From Haliscomenobacter sp. (GTDB taxonomy: Bacteria; Bacteroidota; Bacteroidia; Chitinophagales; Saprospiraceae): a DNA stretch of 64,000 nt. The DNA lies in the NCBI GenBank assembly GCA_016713275.1, contig JADJPL010000006.1, positions 248,001 to 312,000 of the forward strand, written 5' to 3'. Under the pieces are notes generated by a model, which was not told the origin of the DNA, ran no database searches, and was given only the letters and a program-made list of their open reading frames with translations. The stretch's first letter is position 1, and each line of letters starts with the position of its first letter. Both the position numbers and the translations under genes were made by a program. Positions 37,679 to 48,214 of this stretch are shown here, in pieces.

Positions 37679-38502
37679 ATGAACTCAAAATTAACCATGC
37701 TTTTAATGGCGCTTCCTTTTCTTGGGAACGCGGCCGATCCCCCCGCTGAAGGGATCCAATTCTTATCGGTGCGGCTCCGCGAAGCCAGGGAGCAGGCACT
37801 AAAGCAAAACAAACCGCTTGTGGCCCATTTTACGGCGAGTTGGTGCATGCCATGCCAATGGATGGAAAAAAACACCTTTACCGACTACGCATTGGTTTCG
37901 TTTATCAACAAAGAATTTGTGGCGGTAAAGATCGACGTGGATGAACAGTCCGGGTTACAGGACAAAGAATCCTTTCAGGTGAATTACCTTCCTACGCTGC
38001 TGGTTTTTGACGCGGCAGGAGAACTCGTAGGAAGATACCAGGAGTCTATGGGGCCCGACCGCATGTTGCAGCTCCTGTTACGGTATTCTTCGCCCCAAAA
38101 AAGGATTCCTCAACGCCAAACGATGCCCGGTCCGACGCCACCTGCGGCAGAGACCCGCCATTTGAACAAACCAGCGCTAATTCCGGGGAACGTTTCTACG
38201 CCGCCTCCGCCTTCTATATCGGAACCGGTCGCTCCCATTCCTTCTCCGGTAAGAACCCAACGGTTTTTGGGGTTCAAACCGGGGCGTTCAGTACCTATGA
38301 CAATGCCAACCGGAGCCGGCTGGAGATGGAAAAGAAATACCAGATGCCTTCCCGTATCCTGGAAGACGTGCAGCCTCAGCAAGCGACCTTCTTTAAGGTG
38401 ATTGTTGGGTATTTTCGGAGTATGGAAGAAGCCAACCTGTTTTTGTCCCAGCTCCAGCGAGAGGGGCAGAAGGGGTACGTCAGGGAACTGCCCAAACCTT
38501 GA
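37679..38502 (+). CDS. Secreted thioredoxin-fold protein with C-terminal SPOR domain (one -1 indel)
   Basis: Predicted exported thiol-oxidoreductase of about 274 residues. A signal peptide (MNSKLTMLLMALPFLGNAA) precedes a DsbD-gamma/TlpA-like thioredoxin domain with active site WCMPC near residue 56 and cis-Pro in YLPTLLVF. A proline-rich linker leads to a second globular part readable only after a frame change. In it, VFGVQTGAFSTYDNANRSR continues to FFKVIVGYFRSMEEANLFL, a SPOR peptidoglycan-binding domain, and it ends YVRELPKP at 38502. The missing base lies somewhere between the A6 run at 38097 and 38263, since both linker frames are open. The TTG at 37646 is an unlikely start. Confidence 0.8.
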
Positions 38503-38579
38503 AAGATGGGCACAGGAGGCTGGGAGGTAAAGAAAGAGACCAGGGGCGCTGCCCGGGATGAGTTGTCATTTTTCGCGTT

Positions 38580-39848
38580 ATGTCCCATATCCTGATCCAG
38601 CATATCCGGTTGCTTGCCGGCGTAGACCCGCCCGGCTGCAGGTCTATGGCCAAAGGGGAAGCGATGCGCCAGCTTCCGGTAATCGAAAACGCTTATGTGT
38701 GGGTGGAGGGCGCCGTGGTGAAAGCCTTTGGCCCTCAGTCGGACTGTCCGGACATTCCGGATGCCCAAAAGGTCGATGCAGCCGGTCGGTTGGTGCTTCC
38801 TGCCTGGTGCGACTCGCACACCCACCTGGTTTTTGCCGCTACCCGGGAAAGCGAGTTTGTCGACCGGATTCAGGGATTGAGCTATGAGGCCATTGCCCAA
38901 AAAGGCGGAGGCATTCTGAACTCCGCCCGCCGCCTGAACGAGATGCCGGAAGATGCCCTTTTTGAGGCTTCCTGGGAACGGCTTCAGGAGGTCCAGCGAA
39001 AAGGTACCGGGGCGATCGAAATCAAAAGCGGGTATGGGCTAACCCTGGAAGCCGAACTTAAAATGCTTCGGGTCATCCGCAGGCTAAAGGAAAAAAGCGG
39101 CATGACGATCAAAAGCACGTTTTTAGGCGCGCATGCCTTGCCGTTGGAGTATCGTTCCCGAAGGGAGGACTACATCCGGCAGTTGATCGAGGTTTGGATT
39201 CCTGCGGTAGCTCACGAACAACTGGCCGACTACCTGGATGTTTTCTGCGAAAAAGGCTTTTTTACTCCTGAAGAAACCGGCCGCATCCTGGACGCAGGAG
39301 CGCGATGGGGATTGAAAGGGAAAATCCACGTCAACCAGTTCCATAGCCTTGGAGGTATACAAACCGCGATACGGCATGGGGCTCTGTCGGTAGACCATCT
39401 GGAAGTGATGACGGAAGAAGACATCACCGATTTGGCCTCCAGCGCCGTTATTCCCACCCTGCTCCCTTCCGCTCCTTTTTTTCTCAATGACCCCTATCCG
39501 CCTGCCCGCCGTTTGATCGATGCCGGCATGGGCGTGGCTCTGGCCACTGATTTCAACCCGGGGTCTTCTCCTTCCGGGAGTATGCCGTTGGTCCTGACGC
39601 TCGCATGCACCCAAATGGGCATGACGCCGGAAGAAGCCATTCTCGGAGCAACCCTCAACGGGGCTTATGCCATGGAAGTCCAGGACCTGGCCGGGAGCAT
39701 CGCTCCCGGCAAACTCGCCAACCTGATCATCACCAAACCAGCGCCTTCTTTGGCTTATCTGCCTTACGCTTTTGGAACCGATTGGATCGATACCGTCCTC
39801 ATCAATGGGCAGCCGGTAGCGTCCGGCCCTGTCCCGCTTTTTAACTAA
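38580..39848 (+). CDS. hutI: Imidazolonepropionase
   Basis: Zinc/iron amidohydrolase opening the imidazolone ring in histidine degradation to formiminoglutamate. Metal ligands are in DSHTHLVFAATRE near residue 80, and GTGAIEIKSGYGL, FLGAHALP, CEKGFFTPEE, KIHVNQFHSLG and ATDFNPGSSP are family motifs. The length of 422 residues is standard. No other hut genes are in the window. The frame opens directly after the thioredoxin-SPOR gene (78-bp gap), so read-through transcription is possible. Confidence 0.96.
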   Translation: MSHILIQHIRLLAGVDPPGCRSMAKGEAMRQLPVIENAYVWVEGAVVKAFGPQSDCPDIPDAQKVDAAGRLVLPAWCDSHTHLVFAATRESEFVDRIQGLSYEAIAQKGGGILNSARRLNEMPEDALFEASWERLQEVQRKGTGAIEIKSGYGLTLEAELKMLRVIRRLKEKSGMTIKSTFLGAHALPLEYRSRREDYIRQLIEVWIPAVAHEQLADYLDVFCEKGFFTPEETGRILDAGARWGLKGKIHVNQFHSLGGIQTAIRHGALSVDHLEVMTEEDITDLASSAVIPTLLPSAPFFLNDPYPPARRLIDAGMGVALATDFNPGSSPSGSMPLVLTLACTQMGMTPEEAILGATLNGAYAMEVQDLAGSIAPGKLANLIITKPAPSLAYLPYAFGTDWIDTVLINGQPVASGPVPLFN

Positions 39849-39963
39849 ATACGCTCTCCTGTTAAATACGCCGTATTTTTGCCGCCGGCGGGAGAGGAAT
39901 TTGGGAAAACGGCAATATTTGAAAGCCAGCGGCGTTTTCCACTTCGGAAGATCTAAGGGATTT

Positions 39964-39988
39964 CCGGGTTCCAGCCCGGCTTTTTTTT
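39964..39988 (+). terminator. Rho-independent terminator downstream of hutI
   Basis: CCGGG, loop TTCCAG, CCCGG, then C and eight T. The rest of the 280-bp gap (39849-40127) shows no gene. Confidence 0.65.
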
Positions 39989-40127
39989 AGGGAACTTCAG
40001 AGCAACCCTTTGCCGCCAAAGGGCCAGCGACAGGATTTTCCAAAAAGTAGAAACGAAAAAATATCCAGGGCTTTCCGGAGGGAGCGCCACCCGAAAAGCC
40101 GGCCTTTCTGATTTGAAACTTTAACGT

Positions 40128-43100
40128 ATGCTACGCATGATCAAGCCATTTTTTATCCTTGCCGTTGTATTGGCCGCTTTTGCCTTACAGGCTCAGACGC
40201 CTGGGAATATCGTCGTCAAAGGCAAATTGGGGGTTCGCACCATCCAACCCCGTATGGCCTGCGTCAACCAGGCTGGTACGGTTCGGTTCGGCCCTTTTAC
40301 CGGACAGAGCACCTCCATAACCAACAAACTGGTTTTTTTATGCTATAACGACTCGCTGCAGGTGCTGCATAACGGAGATGAAAACCTCGGCGGCGATCCG
40401 GACGGCTTCTCTCCTGCGGGCATTCGCTATGCACTGTATGATTGCCTTCCTACCGTGACCGGTCCCACGCTGAGCGCCATCCTGGGCGATAGCTGCCTGA
40501 ACAAAACCAGTCCCATTATCGTCAATGGACAGCCGGTGAACCAATCCAAAGGCATTTGGATCACTACCGACGGCACCCCGGGCGGCAACCTGACGCTTTT
40601 TAACCGGGGCCAATACCAAAGCGCCTACAATGGAGGCAAACCCGTGGCTTTTTGGTTTGCGCCGATCACCATAGACGATTTTGCCAATTCGGCCTACGAA
40701 CCCGACCCCACTACAGGAGAAGCCGGCCCCTGCGTTAACGTCAATCCCAATGCCGCTTTCCAGGTCGTCTACCTCAATCCGATAGCTGAAAGCAACATCA
40801 ATACCAGCCTGAACGGCCAGGGATGTCAGGGTTCGTTTGTGGCTCGGGGAGGGCTTCCGGAATTTGATTCCCTGGCGTCCTATTCCGTGCGGATCTTCCT
40901 GGCCAGCGACCCCGACATTACCGGGCGGGTGCTCACCCCGGGCGTTTTGGGTCATGGAGACTCCATCCGGTTTTTTGTGCCCCAGCCGGGCTCGTATACG
41001 GTTATTGTGGAGGATGGAAAAAGTTGTGAGGCCAGCTTTTCGGTGAACATGTCCGGGTGTAATGCCGTGACGTTCTCCTGCCTTTTCTGAATGCCCGCCC
41101 TGCCGATTCGGTTTGCGTCGATTTGACCGCCCAGGGCTTCGCCAATGTCGGCGCCCTGGAAATGGACTTTGCCTGGGATACGACGGTGATCCAATTCACC
41201 GGCGTGCGCAACTACAATGCCAAGATGAACGGGCTTGGACCAGGCAGTATCAGCCTGACCGGCACTTCCAGGCTGAACTTATCCTGGCTGGACCCCACCT
41301 TTACCGGCGTCACCCTCAACAGCGGGGAAAGCGTGTTCCAGCTTTGTTTTGTGGTGATCGGCGACTTTGGCCAAAGCAGCCCGCTCCAAATACTTCCTTC
41401 GGCCATCCCGGAAGAAACCGTTGGCACCCCAGAGCCCCGGCCCCTCGGGTTTATTCTCAACAGCGGTCAGATCAACGTCTCCGCCGATGTGTTGTTCCTC
41501 GATCTGGAACAAGACAGCGTCAGTTGCGATGGGGGCGCAAACGGGGCATTTACCATTACCGTTGCCAACGGAGTCCCCCCCTATGCCATCAGCTGGCGGA
41601 GCATACCGCCTCTTCCTGCGGATAGCGGTACCGGCACGATTCCTGCTTCTGGAGGAATGCTGACCATTCCCAGCCGGCCTGCAGGAAGGTATCAGGTGCA
41701 GGTGCGCGACGCGCAAACGCCGGCGCCCAACTCGGCCATCGATACCGTGGAAGTGCTCCAGCCGCCTATTTTGGCGGTCCGAATGATCGAAAAAGATCCG
41801 AGTTGTTTTGGGTATTCCGACGGATCGATCCGTGCGGAGATCCTGATCGATGCCGTTCCACAACCAAACCCCGGCCCGGAATACGTTTTCCGCTGGAGCG
41901 TTCCCGGGATTACCGCCGACCGCCTGGATAGCATCCCCGGAGGGTTCTATGCGGTCACCGTCACCAATGCGGCGGGGTGTTCCTCTGAAGCGAGCACCAA
42001 CTTATCCCAGCCGGCGCCCATCGTCCTGAACCCTGTCATTACGAATGCCACCTGCTCCGGGGTTGCCGACGGGTCGATTGTGCTTAACGCTTCCGGCGGA
42101 TTTACGTCTACTTCCGGCCGGTATACCTTCTCCTGGCTGGTCAATGGCGCTCCGGTGACGACCCAGGGTACGTCCTCTACCCTGACCTCCCTGGGATCGG
42201 GCGAATACTGCGTCACGGTGTCGGACGATAACGGCTGCGAAATACAGCGCTGCTTTTCTGTCGGCGCCAGAAAAATTTTGTCGGTTGATTCGCTGATGAC
42301 TCAGGTGACCTGCAACGGCCTTTGCGACGGGGCAATCACCGTGAATGGCAATACGGCAGGAGCTGTTCCTGCGCTTCCCTATACCTTTTCCTGGACAGGT
42401 AATGTACCGGGCCCTCCTGTTAACACAAACACGAGCAGTTCGATCGCCGATCTTTGTGCCGGCACGTTTGTAGTGACCATGCGAGACAGCGACCCCCTGG
42501 GGTGCCAGGTAACGGACACCCTGTTCATCCGGGAGCCGGAACCTTTGGATGTTGCTTTGGTGGAACTGGTCAACGAAAGCTGTGTCGTGGGCAATGACGG
42601 CCGCGCTGCGGTGAGCGTTTCCGGAGGAACCAAGCCCTACCGGCTGATTTGGAGCAACGGGCAAACGGATTCGGTTGCCACCAATTTATCCGCAGGCGAC
42701 TACGAACTGCGGGTGCTGGACAACAACGATTGCGAGACGCTGTTCCCCGTTACGATCATCGCGCCTACTCCCCCTCAAATTGTCAGTCTTCCCAACGATA
42801 CCCTCAATTGTTCTTCTGATACGAATGGCCAACTTCAGGTTACAGCTGCAGAAGGCGGCGCGGCAATTATCGCTTATGAATGGAGCAATGGCGCAACCGG
42901 GACGACGATTTCCGGACTGAGCCCCGGAGAATATATTCTGACGATTCTGGCTGCCGACGGCTGCCGGACTATCGATACGGCACAGGTCGTTGCGCCAGAA
43001 CCATTGCGCATCGACAGCACCCAGATCCAATCGCCGCGCTGCCCCGGCGAAGCTACCGGACAGGCGGTTATCTCCGCTGGAGGAGGCACTGGTCCGTACA

Positions 43101-44791
43101 CCTATATCTGGGCCGCGAGTCCGGACAGCGATACCACCTTTTTTCCGCTTCGCCCGGGGCTAACCGCAGGTACCTTCGCCTTTACGGTGACCGATGCTAA
43201 TAACTGTCCGGGTGTCAGCGGTTCTGTTCAGGTTTCCGATCCGCCGGGCATTCAGGTCCAGTATTCCGACACCACCGCTGTAAGCTGTTTTGAAGACGTT
43301 TGCGATGGCGCGCTCACCGCAACCGCCGGGTATTCCAATGGCGCTACCGGGAGGTTTGAGTTTTTCTGGAGCAGTGGGGAAATGCTGGCAAATACCAACT
43401 CGTCCAGAGCGCTCCAGCTTTGCGGAGGAGAAAATTCGCTGATAGTCGTGGATTCCAACTTCTGCCGCTTTACCGATACCTTTTCGATCCCCAGCCCCGA
43501 AGCGATCCAGATCGGTTTCATCGCCGAACCTGTGAGTTGTAACGGGGGCGCCGATGGGCAGATTGCTGTTCAGGTAAGCGGAGGAACGCCGACCTACAAC
43601 TACCTTTGGTTGGAAACAGGTGGCGTGACGCCTCAAATTAGCAACCTTCCGGCGGGAACCTATACCATCCGGATCACCGACGGCAATAATTGCCCTAAAG
43701 AAGCGCCGTTCGCCCTTCGGGAACCAGCAGCCCTGACCTTGTCCATCGACCCCGCCAATACCAATAACGCGCGTTGCAACGGCGGACGAGAAGGCCGGAT
43801 TGCGGTGCTGGTGAATACCCAGGACAGTATCAACCCGCTTGGACCCAACCCATTCACCTGGTTGGATGGGGTAGCGCCAACCAATTCGGCGGAAGCGGTG
43901 GAACTTCGGGCAGGAGATTACTCCGTGACGGTTACGGATTCAAAAGGGTGCCAGGATACGCTCAATTATTCCATCCTGGAGCCCGAGCCTATCGTGGCGA
44001 TGATCGTTCCCCCTTTGGAGCCCCGCTGCTTTGGCGAATCGACTACCTTGAATATCGACACGATCTATGGAGGAAATGGGAGCAGTCTGCTGGACTATAC
44101 CTTTATGGTGAACAACAGTGGGTTGAGCTTTCCGCCCAACCAACCGGCCACTATTTTTGCCGGCGATGTTCTGGTGACTATCGAAGACCCCTTGGGGTGT
44201 ACCTATACCGACACCCTGACGGTCAACCAGCCGGAAGAGCTGACGGTTACCTTCGACCCTTCCGAAATTGTCGTAGAACTCGGCGACTCGACGACCACGC
44301 TCGATCCGATCCTTACCGCTTCCCTGCCCATCGATTCTTTTATCTGGAGCCCGCGGGAGTTTTTGTCTTCGGCTTCCATCCAAAATCCTTTGATTATCAA
44401 TTTGCTGGACGATCAGGAGTTTTCGTTAACGGTGGTGGACGTCAATGGGTGTACGGCAGCCGGCAAGGTATTTGTCGAGTTGGATCGCAACCGCAATGTG
44501 TATATTCCCAATATCTTTTCCCCGAACGGCGATGGGCGCAACGACGAATTCAGGCTCTTTGCCTGCAAAGGCGTTACCAGGGTTAATTTTGCCCGGGTAT
44601 TTGACCGTTGGGGCGATCAGATTTTCGAATCGCAGGCCATTGGCCCCGATTGTCTGAGCGGCGCTCCCTTATGGGATGGCAAAGTACGCGGGGATAAAGC
44701 GCCAGCAGGCGTCTATGTCTACCTCATCGAAATTGAGTTCCTGGACAATGTGACCCTGCTGTACCGCGGGGATGTCACTGTAATACGGTAG
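40128..44791 (+). CDS. SprB-repeat adhesin with T9SS type-B sorting domain (one -1 indel)
   Basis: Giant cell-surface protein of about 1554 residues. A signal peptide (FFILAVVLAAFALQAQ) leads to an N-terminal beta-rich region, then a cohesin-like domain (about residues 325-465, GALEMDFAWDTTVIQFTGV). About ten SprB/PKD-like repeats follow, each starting with a Cys-Gly-Asp-Gly motif (SCDGGANGAFTITV, TCNGLCDGAITVNG, SCNGGADGQIAVQV). The end is a type-B CTD (VYIPNIFSPNGDGRNDEF to YRGDVTVIR), which directs secretion by type IX machinery. The frame breaks in T4 at 41083-41086; T5 gives TFSCLFLNARPADSVCVDL. SprB proteins serve as gliding adhesins. Confidence 0.88.
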
Positions 44792-44873
44792 ACGGTAGAC
44801 GGGAGACGGGAGACGGGAGACGGTGGACGGTGGGCGGGAGACGGTGGACGGGAGACGGTGGACGGTGACAGAA
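44789..44873. repeat. TAGACGG/GAGACGG/TGGACGG heptad array (family C), stop-anchored
   Basis: Twelve consecutive 7-bp units. The first, TAGACGG, contains the TAG stop codon of the SprB gene. Units vary only in the first two bases (TA, GA, TG) with one TGGGCGG. The mirror-image array is at 45062-45174. Confidence 0.92.
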
Positions 44874-44878
44874 CGGGA

Positions 44879-45059
44879 GAGTTTGTTCAAAAAAGGGTGT
44901 ATAACCTCTTCTTGGTTTTCGGTCCTGCTAAAAGGAGTATCCGATTACCTCCGGCAAGTCTGGTTGGAGGCAGAGCCTCCACGTAGAGTGGGTCCGAGGC
45001 GGAGCCTCGAACCAGAGGCGGAGGCGGAGCCTCGAACCAGGGTTTTTTGAACAGTCTCA
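44879..45059. mobile_element. Palindromic element 4, copy B
   Basis: Bounded by GAGTTTGTTCAAAAAA and TTTTTTGAACAGTCTC. Interior GGAGGCAGAGCCTCC and GAGGCGGAGCCTCGAACCAG stems are present, the latter duplicated. It sits exactly between two inverted heptad arrays. Confidence 0.85.
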
Positions 45060-45061
45060 CA

Positions 45062-45174
45062 GTCTCAGTCTCTCTCCCGTCCACCGTCCACCGTCCACCG
45101 TCCACCGTCCACCGTCTCCCGTCTCCCGTCTCCCGTCTCCCGTCCACCGTCCACCGTCCACCGTCTCCCGTCTA
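45062..45174. repeat. CGTCTCC/CGTCCAC heptad array, stop-anchored on the minus strand
   Basis: About 15 units. Read on the minus strand it starts TAGACGG GAGACGG TGGACGG, and that first TAG is the stop codon of the LamG T9SS gene. With 44789-44873 it would form a stem of more than 80 bp. Confidence 0.92.
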
Positions 45175-46398
45175 TTTCATTATCATAAACGTTCCCGTAT
45201 TCACTTTTTCCTCGCCGTTGCAGGTGAATTGGACGCGGTAGACCATGACTCCGGGGTTCACTTCTTTGCCCTGGAAGGTTCCGTCCCATTGTTCGAAGGG
45301 GTTGGTGGTGGAAAACATTTTGGCGCCCCACCGGTCGAAGATCTCAAAACTTTTCAGTTGCTGGATCGCGTATGGATTGCTGATCCCAAAGCCGTCGTTA
45401 AGCCCGTCGCCATTGGGCGTAAAGGCTTTGGGGAGGTAGGTGGTGGCGCAATCCAGGGAATTGGGATCGATGACGGTGATGCGGACGGAATCGAAAGCCA
45501 CGCAGGGAGAAGCTGCGTCGCCCATCTGGACTTGATAGGAAAAATTGCCGGGGGATAAGGATGAAAACTGAGGCATGGCGCTGTTGGGATCGTCGAGGCC
45601 AATGGCTGGCGACCATCGGAACGTCGTGGCGCAGGTAGAAGACAAGGCCAGGCTCACCGGATTTCCTGCAAAGACGATGGTATCCGCTGTGGCGATCCGG
45701 TCGGGAGGTGCAGGGGCGAGGTTTTGCACTTCGTTTCGGGGCAGGGCGCGGTTATAAAAGCGCAACTCCTCCATCGAGCCTTTGAACGGCGTTTCGTTTG
45801 CGCCATAGCAGGGGCTGCCGCCGACGAGAATGTCCCCGTCGTTGCGCAGGTCGATCCGACCGTAAGTAGATTGCTCCTGGGCTACCTTTCCGTTGATATA
45901 CAGTTTGACATTGCCGGCGTCCCGGACGACGGCAACGTGGTACCAGCAGACGCCCTGTTCCAATTCGCTGACGATATTCACGAAACGGTCGGTACTCTCA
46001 GTCAGTACGACGTTGATGTTTCGGGTAGCCGGGCGGTAGCGGATATAAAATGAGTTGTCCTGGAGGCAGTCTTTGCGCCGTTTGGTCAACAAGTACTGGA
46101 TCCCGTCTGTACTGGAAACCCGGAAATAAAAGGCTACCGTAAAATCCTCTGTGTCAAATTCTTCCTTGACCGGGCCGGAAAGGCGCATCTGGCCGGAGCC
46201 GCCCCGGAAAGCCAGCGCTTCCCCGGTAATGCCGCAGCCAAATTCGGGAGGCGTAGGCAAGAAGCCGGCATTCGCCGTATTGCCAGTGGCATCGGTGATC
46301 GCCAGATTGAATGGGTAATACGCCACCAATCCGATATTGGTTTGCCCCAGGAGCGGACCCCCGATAAGGATGGGCAGGAAAAAAAGCCATTTTTTCAT
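45172..46398 (-). CDS. LamG-domain surface protein with T9SS type-B sorting domain
   Basis: A secreted protein of 408 residues. The ATG at 46398 begins the signal peptide MKKWLFFLPILIGGPLLGQ. A concanavalin-like LamG domain spans about residues 20-220 (FRGGSGQMRLSG, VAVVRDAGNVKLYINGKV, EELRFYNRAL). A short immunoglobulin-like region follows, then a CTD (YLPKAFTPNGDGLNDGFGI to VNTGTFMIMK) for export through the type IX system. It is convergent with the SprB adhesin. Confidence 0.92.
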   Translation of the reverse strand: MKKWLFFLPILIGGPLLGQTNIGLVAYYPFNLAITDATGNTANAGFLPTPPEFGCGITGEALAFRGGSGQMRLSGPVKEEFDTEDFTVAFYFRVSSTDGIQYLLTKRRKDCLQDNSFYIRYRPATRNINVVLTESTDRFVNIVSELEQGVCWYHVAVVRDAGNVKLYINGKVAQEQSTYGRIDLRNDGDILVGGSPCYGANETPFKGSMEELRFYNRALPRNEVQNLAPAPPDRIATADTIVFAGNPVSLALSSTCATTFRWSPAIGLDDPNSAMPQFSSLSPGNFSYQVQMGDAASPCVAFDSVRITVIDPNSLDCATTYLPKAFTPNGDGLNDGFGISNPYAIQQLKSFEIFDRWGAKMFSTTNPFEQWDGTFQGKEVNPGVMVYRVQFTCNGEEKVNTGTFMIMK

Positions 46399-46454
46399 GG
46401 GAATGTGCAAATTGGTTAGACTTGCTGCATGCAAGTACAAACGATGATAGCGAT

Positions 46455-46763
46455 CTAGCCGAGCAGGTCCTCCATACCAGGAGGAAGCAGGTCTTTCATC
46501 ATTTTTTGGGACTCTGCGCCTCCTTTCTCAGCAGCGTCGGCCAGGGCGCGGTTGATGGCTACGACGAGCAGGTCCTCCAGTTCTTCCGGGTCGCCGTTTT
46601 TCAGCAGGTCCGGGCTGATGCGGATATTCACCACTTCCCGGTTGCCGTTGGCGGTGACTTTAACGGCGCCATCGCCCGATTCGGCTTCGGCTTCGATCAG
46701 TGCGAGTTTTTCCTGCAGGCGGCGCTGCATGTCTTCCATGTCGCCAAACAAATTTCCAAACAT
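46455..46763 (-). CDS. YbaB/EbfC family nucleoid-associated protein
   Basis: A small DNA-binding dimer of 102 residues. The ATG at 46763 (MFGNLFGDMEDMQRRLQEKL) is the family start, and the longer frame upstream is spurious. The acidic GDGAVKVTANGNREVVNIRISPD core is diagnostic. It is not next to dnaX or recR here. The end (LLPPGMEDLLG) is typical of Bacteroidota members. Confidence 0.93.
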   Translation of the reverse strand: MFGNLFGDMEDMQRRLQEKLALIEAEAESGDGAVKVTANGNREVVNIRISPDLLKNGDPEELEDLLVVAINRALADAAEKGGAESQKMMKDLLPPGMEDLLG

Positions 46764-46863
46764 AAGTTGTTGTTTTTTGTCAAAGGTAACGCAAAGCTGG
46801 TATTGCCGGAGTATGCGTTCATCGAAGAAACGCAAAACCCTTCGGGCATGTGCTCAATTTTCT

Positions 46864-46871
46864 TAATTTTG
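46864..46871 (+). promoter_or_regulatory. tatC promoter -7 box (TAATTTTG)
   Basis: TAnnTTTG match 24 bp before the ATG at 46895. The -33 element is unclear. Confidence 0.5.
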
Positions 46872-46894
46872 CGCTCTACCTCATTCAACGTTTT

Positions 46895-47746
46895 ATGCCA
46901 AAGAACAGTACAAAGGAGATGTCCTTTTTCGAGCACCTGGAAGAATTGCGCTGGCATATTCTGCGCTCGCTTGTGGTGATTACCCTGGTTGGGATCGTTT
47001 TATTCATCATGCAGGATTGGTTTTTCAGGGAGGTGGTGTTTGGCCCGACCAATAAGGATTTTTTTTCCTACCAAATGATCTGCAAGCTTTCCCATGCGGT
47101 AGGCTTGGGGGATAACATGTGCTTTTCCTCCGGAGTTCAGAAAGCAGGCTATTGGATTCGGCGAGGCGTTCATTACAAGCATCAGTCTGTCTTTTGCTGC
47201 CGGGTTCATTTTCGCTTTCCTTACGTGTTTTGGGAAGTATGGCGTTTTATTGGCCCGGGGTTGTATCCCAACGAGCGCCGGGCGGCCAGGGGGGTGGTGT
47301 TTATTTGCTCCTTTTTATTTCTGTTGGGCGTTGGTTTTGGATATTATGTTATTGCCCCTTTCGCGGTGAATTTTTTGATCGGGTTCACCATTCCGGGGGT
47401 TGAGAATACGCCTACGCTGAATTCCTATATCAGCTACATGATCATGTTTACGCTGCCAATGGGGTTGGTGTTTGAGCTTCCCATCGTGGTATTCTTCCTG
47501 GCCAGGGTTGGGCTAATTGGGCCGGATACGATGCGGCATTTTCGGCGTCATGCCATCATCGTCATTCTGGTGGCTGCAGCTTTTTTGAGTCCTCCGGACG
47601 CCGTTTCTCAAATGCTGATCGCCGTACCTTTATATGGGCTATATGAAATCAGTATTATGGTAGCAGCCAGGGAGGCTGTCCGAAAGGCAAAACGGGAAGA
47701 AGAGGAAGAAAAAGACCTTCAAATGAGGGAACAATCCCCGGTATAG
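46895..47746 (+). CDS. tatC: Twin-arginine translocase subunit TatC (internal out-of-frame patch)
   Basis: Membrane receptor of the Tat export pathway, about 283 residues with six helices. The start motif MSFFEHLEELRWHILRS and the Bacteroidota VFWEVWRFIGPGLYPNERR segment are diagnostic. Between about 47124 and 47220 the open frame reads nonsense (GVQKAGYWIRRGVHYKHQ). The +1 frame there reads PPEFRKQAIGFGEAFITSI, then SLSFAAGFIFAF. One surplus T in T4 at 47123-47126 and one missing C at 47219 explain it. The protein is therefore probably normal despite the uninterrupted ORF. No tatA is seen here. Confidence 0.9.
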   Translation: MPKNSTKEMSFFEHLEELRWHILRSLVVITLVGIVLFIMQDWFFREVVFGPTNKDFFSYQMICKLSHAVGLGDNMCFSSGVQKAGYWIRRGVHYKHQSVFCCRVHFRFPYVFWEVWRFIGPGLYPNERRAARGVVFICSFLFLLGVGFGYYVIAPFAVNFLIGFTIPGVENTPTLNSYISYMIMFTLPMGLVFELPIVVFFLARVGLIGPDTMRHFRRHAIIVILVAAAFLSPPDAVSQMLIAVPLYGLYEISIMVAAREAVRKAKREEEEEKDLQMREQSPV

Positions 47747-47764
47747 CCTTTTTTAAAACCTGTT

Positions 47765-48214
47765 ATGGAAAGAGTATCCAGCAACCTGACCCTGTTTTAC
47801 CGGATTTTCGTTCCGGTGTTTTGGGTGGTGTTTTTTGGTTCGGCCAGCGTGGCGCTGATCGCCCTGCCCTACCAGTTTGTAGGCAATATCCCTGCCGGGC
47901 CATTCCGTATTGGAGTAGGCTTTTTCTTTTTAAGCGGGGCGGCTACGCTTTACTTCACCTTGATGCAACTCAAACGCGTGGAAATCGGAGAGGGGTTTGT
48001 CTATGTTACCAATTATTTCAAAAATTTTCGCTACCCGTTTCACAATATCGAACGCATCGAAGTCAGCACCTTCCTGTTTTTCTCCATTGCCTCCATTTAT
48101 CTGAAAACGCCCGGGCATTTCGGCCGCAAGATCACTTTTGCCCCGGAAATGTCCCGGTTTAAAGCGGTGTTGGCAGCGCATCCGGAGCTGAAGAAAGTGA
48201 CGGTGGGGGATTAG
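47765..48214 (+). CDS. Hypothetical membrane protein with PH-like domain
   Basis: A 149-residue protein with two N-terminal membrane helices (IFVPVFWVVFFGSASVALIAL and VGFFFLSGAATLYFTLMQL) and a C-terminal cytosolic beta-rich region (VEIGEGFVYVTNYFKNFRYPF). The layout resembles bacterial PH-domain proteins. It is 18 bp after tatC and probably co-transcribed. The function is unknown. Its TAG stop begins a TTAGGG-type repeat. Confidence 0.7.
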   Translation: MERVSSNLTLFYRIFVPVFWVVFFGSASVALIALPYQFVGNIPAGPFRIGVGFFFLSGAATLYFTLMQLKRVEIGEGFVYVTNYFKNFRYPFHNIERIEVSTFLFFSIASIYLKTPGHFGRKITFAPEMSRFKAVLAAHPELKKVTVGD

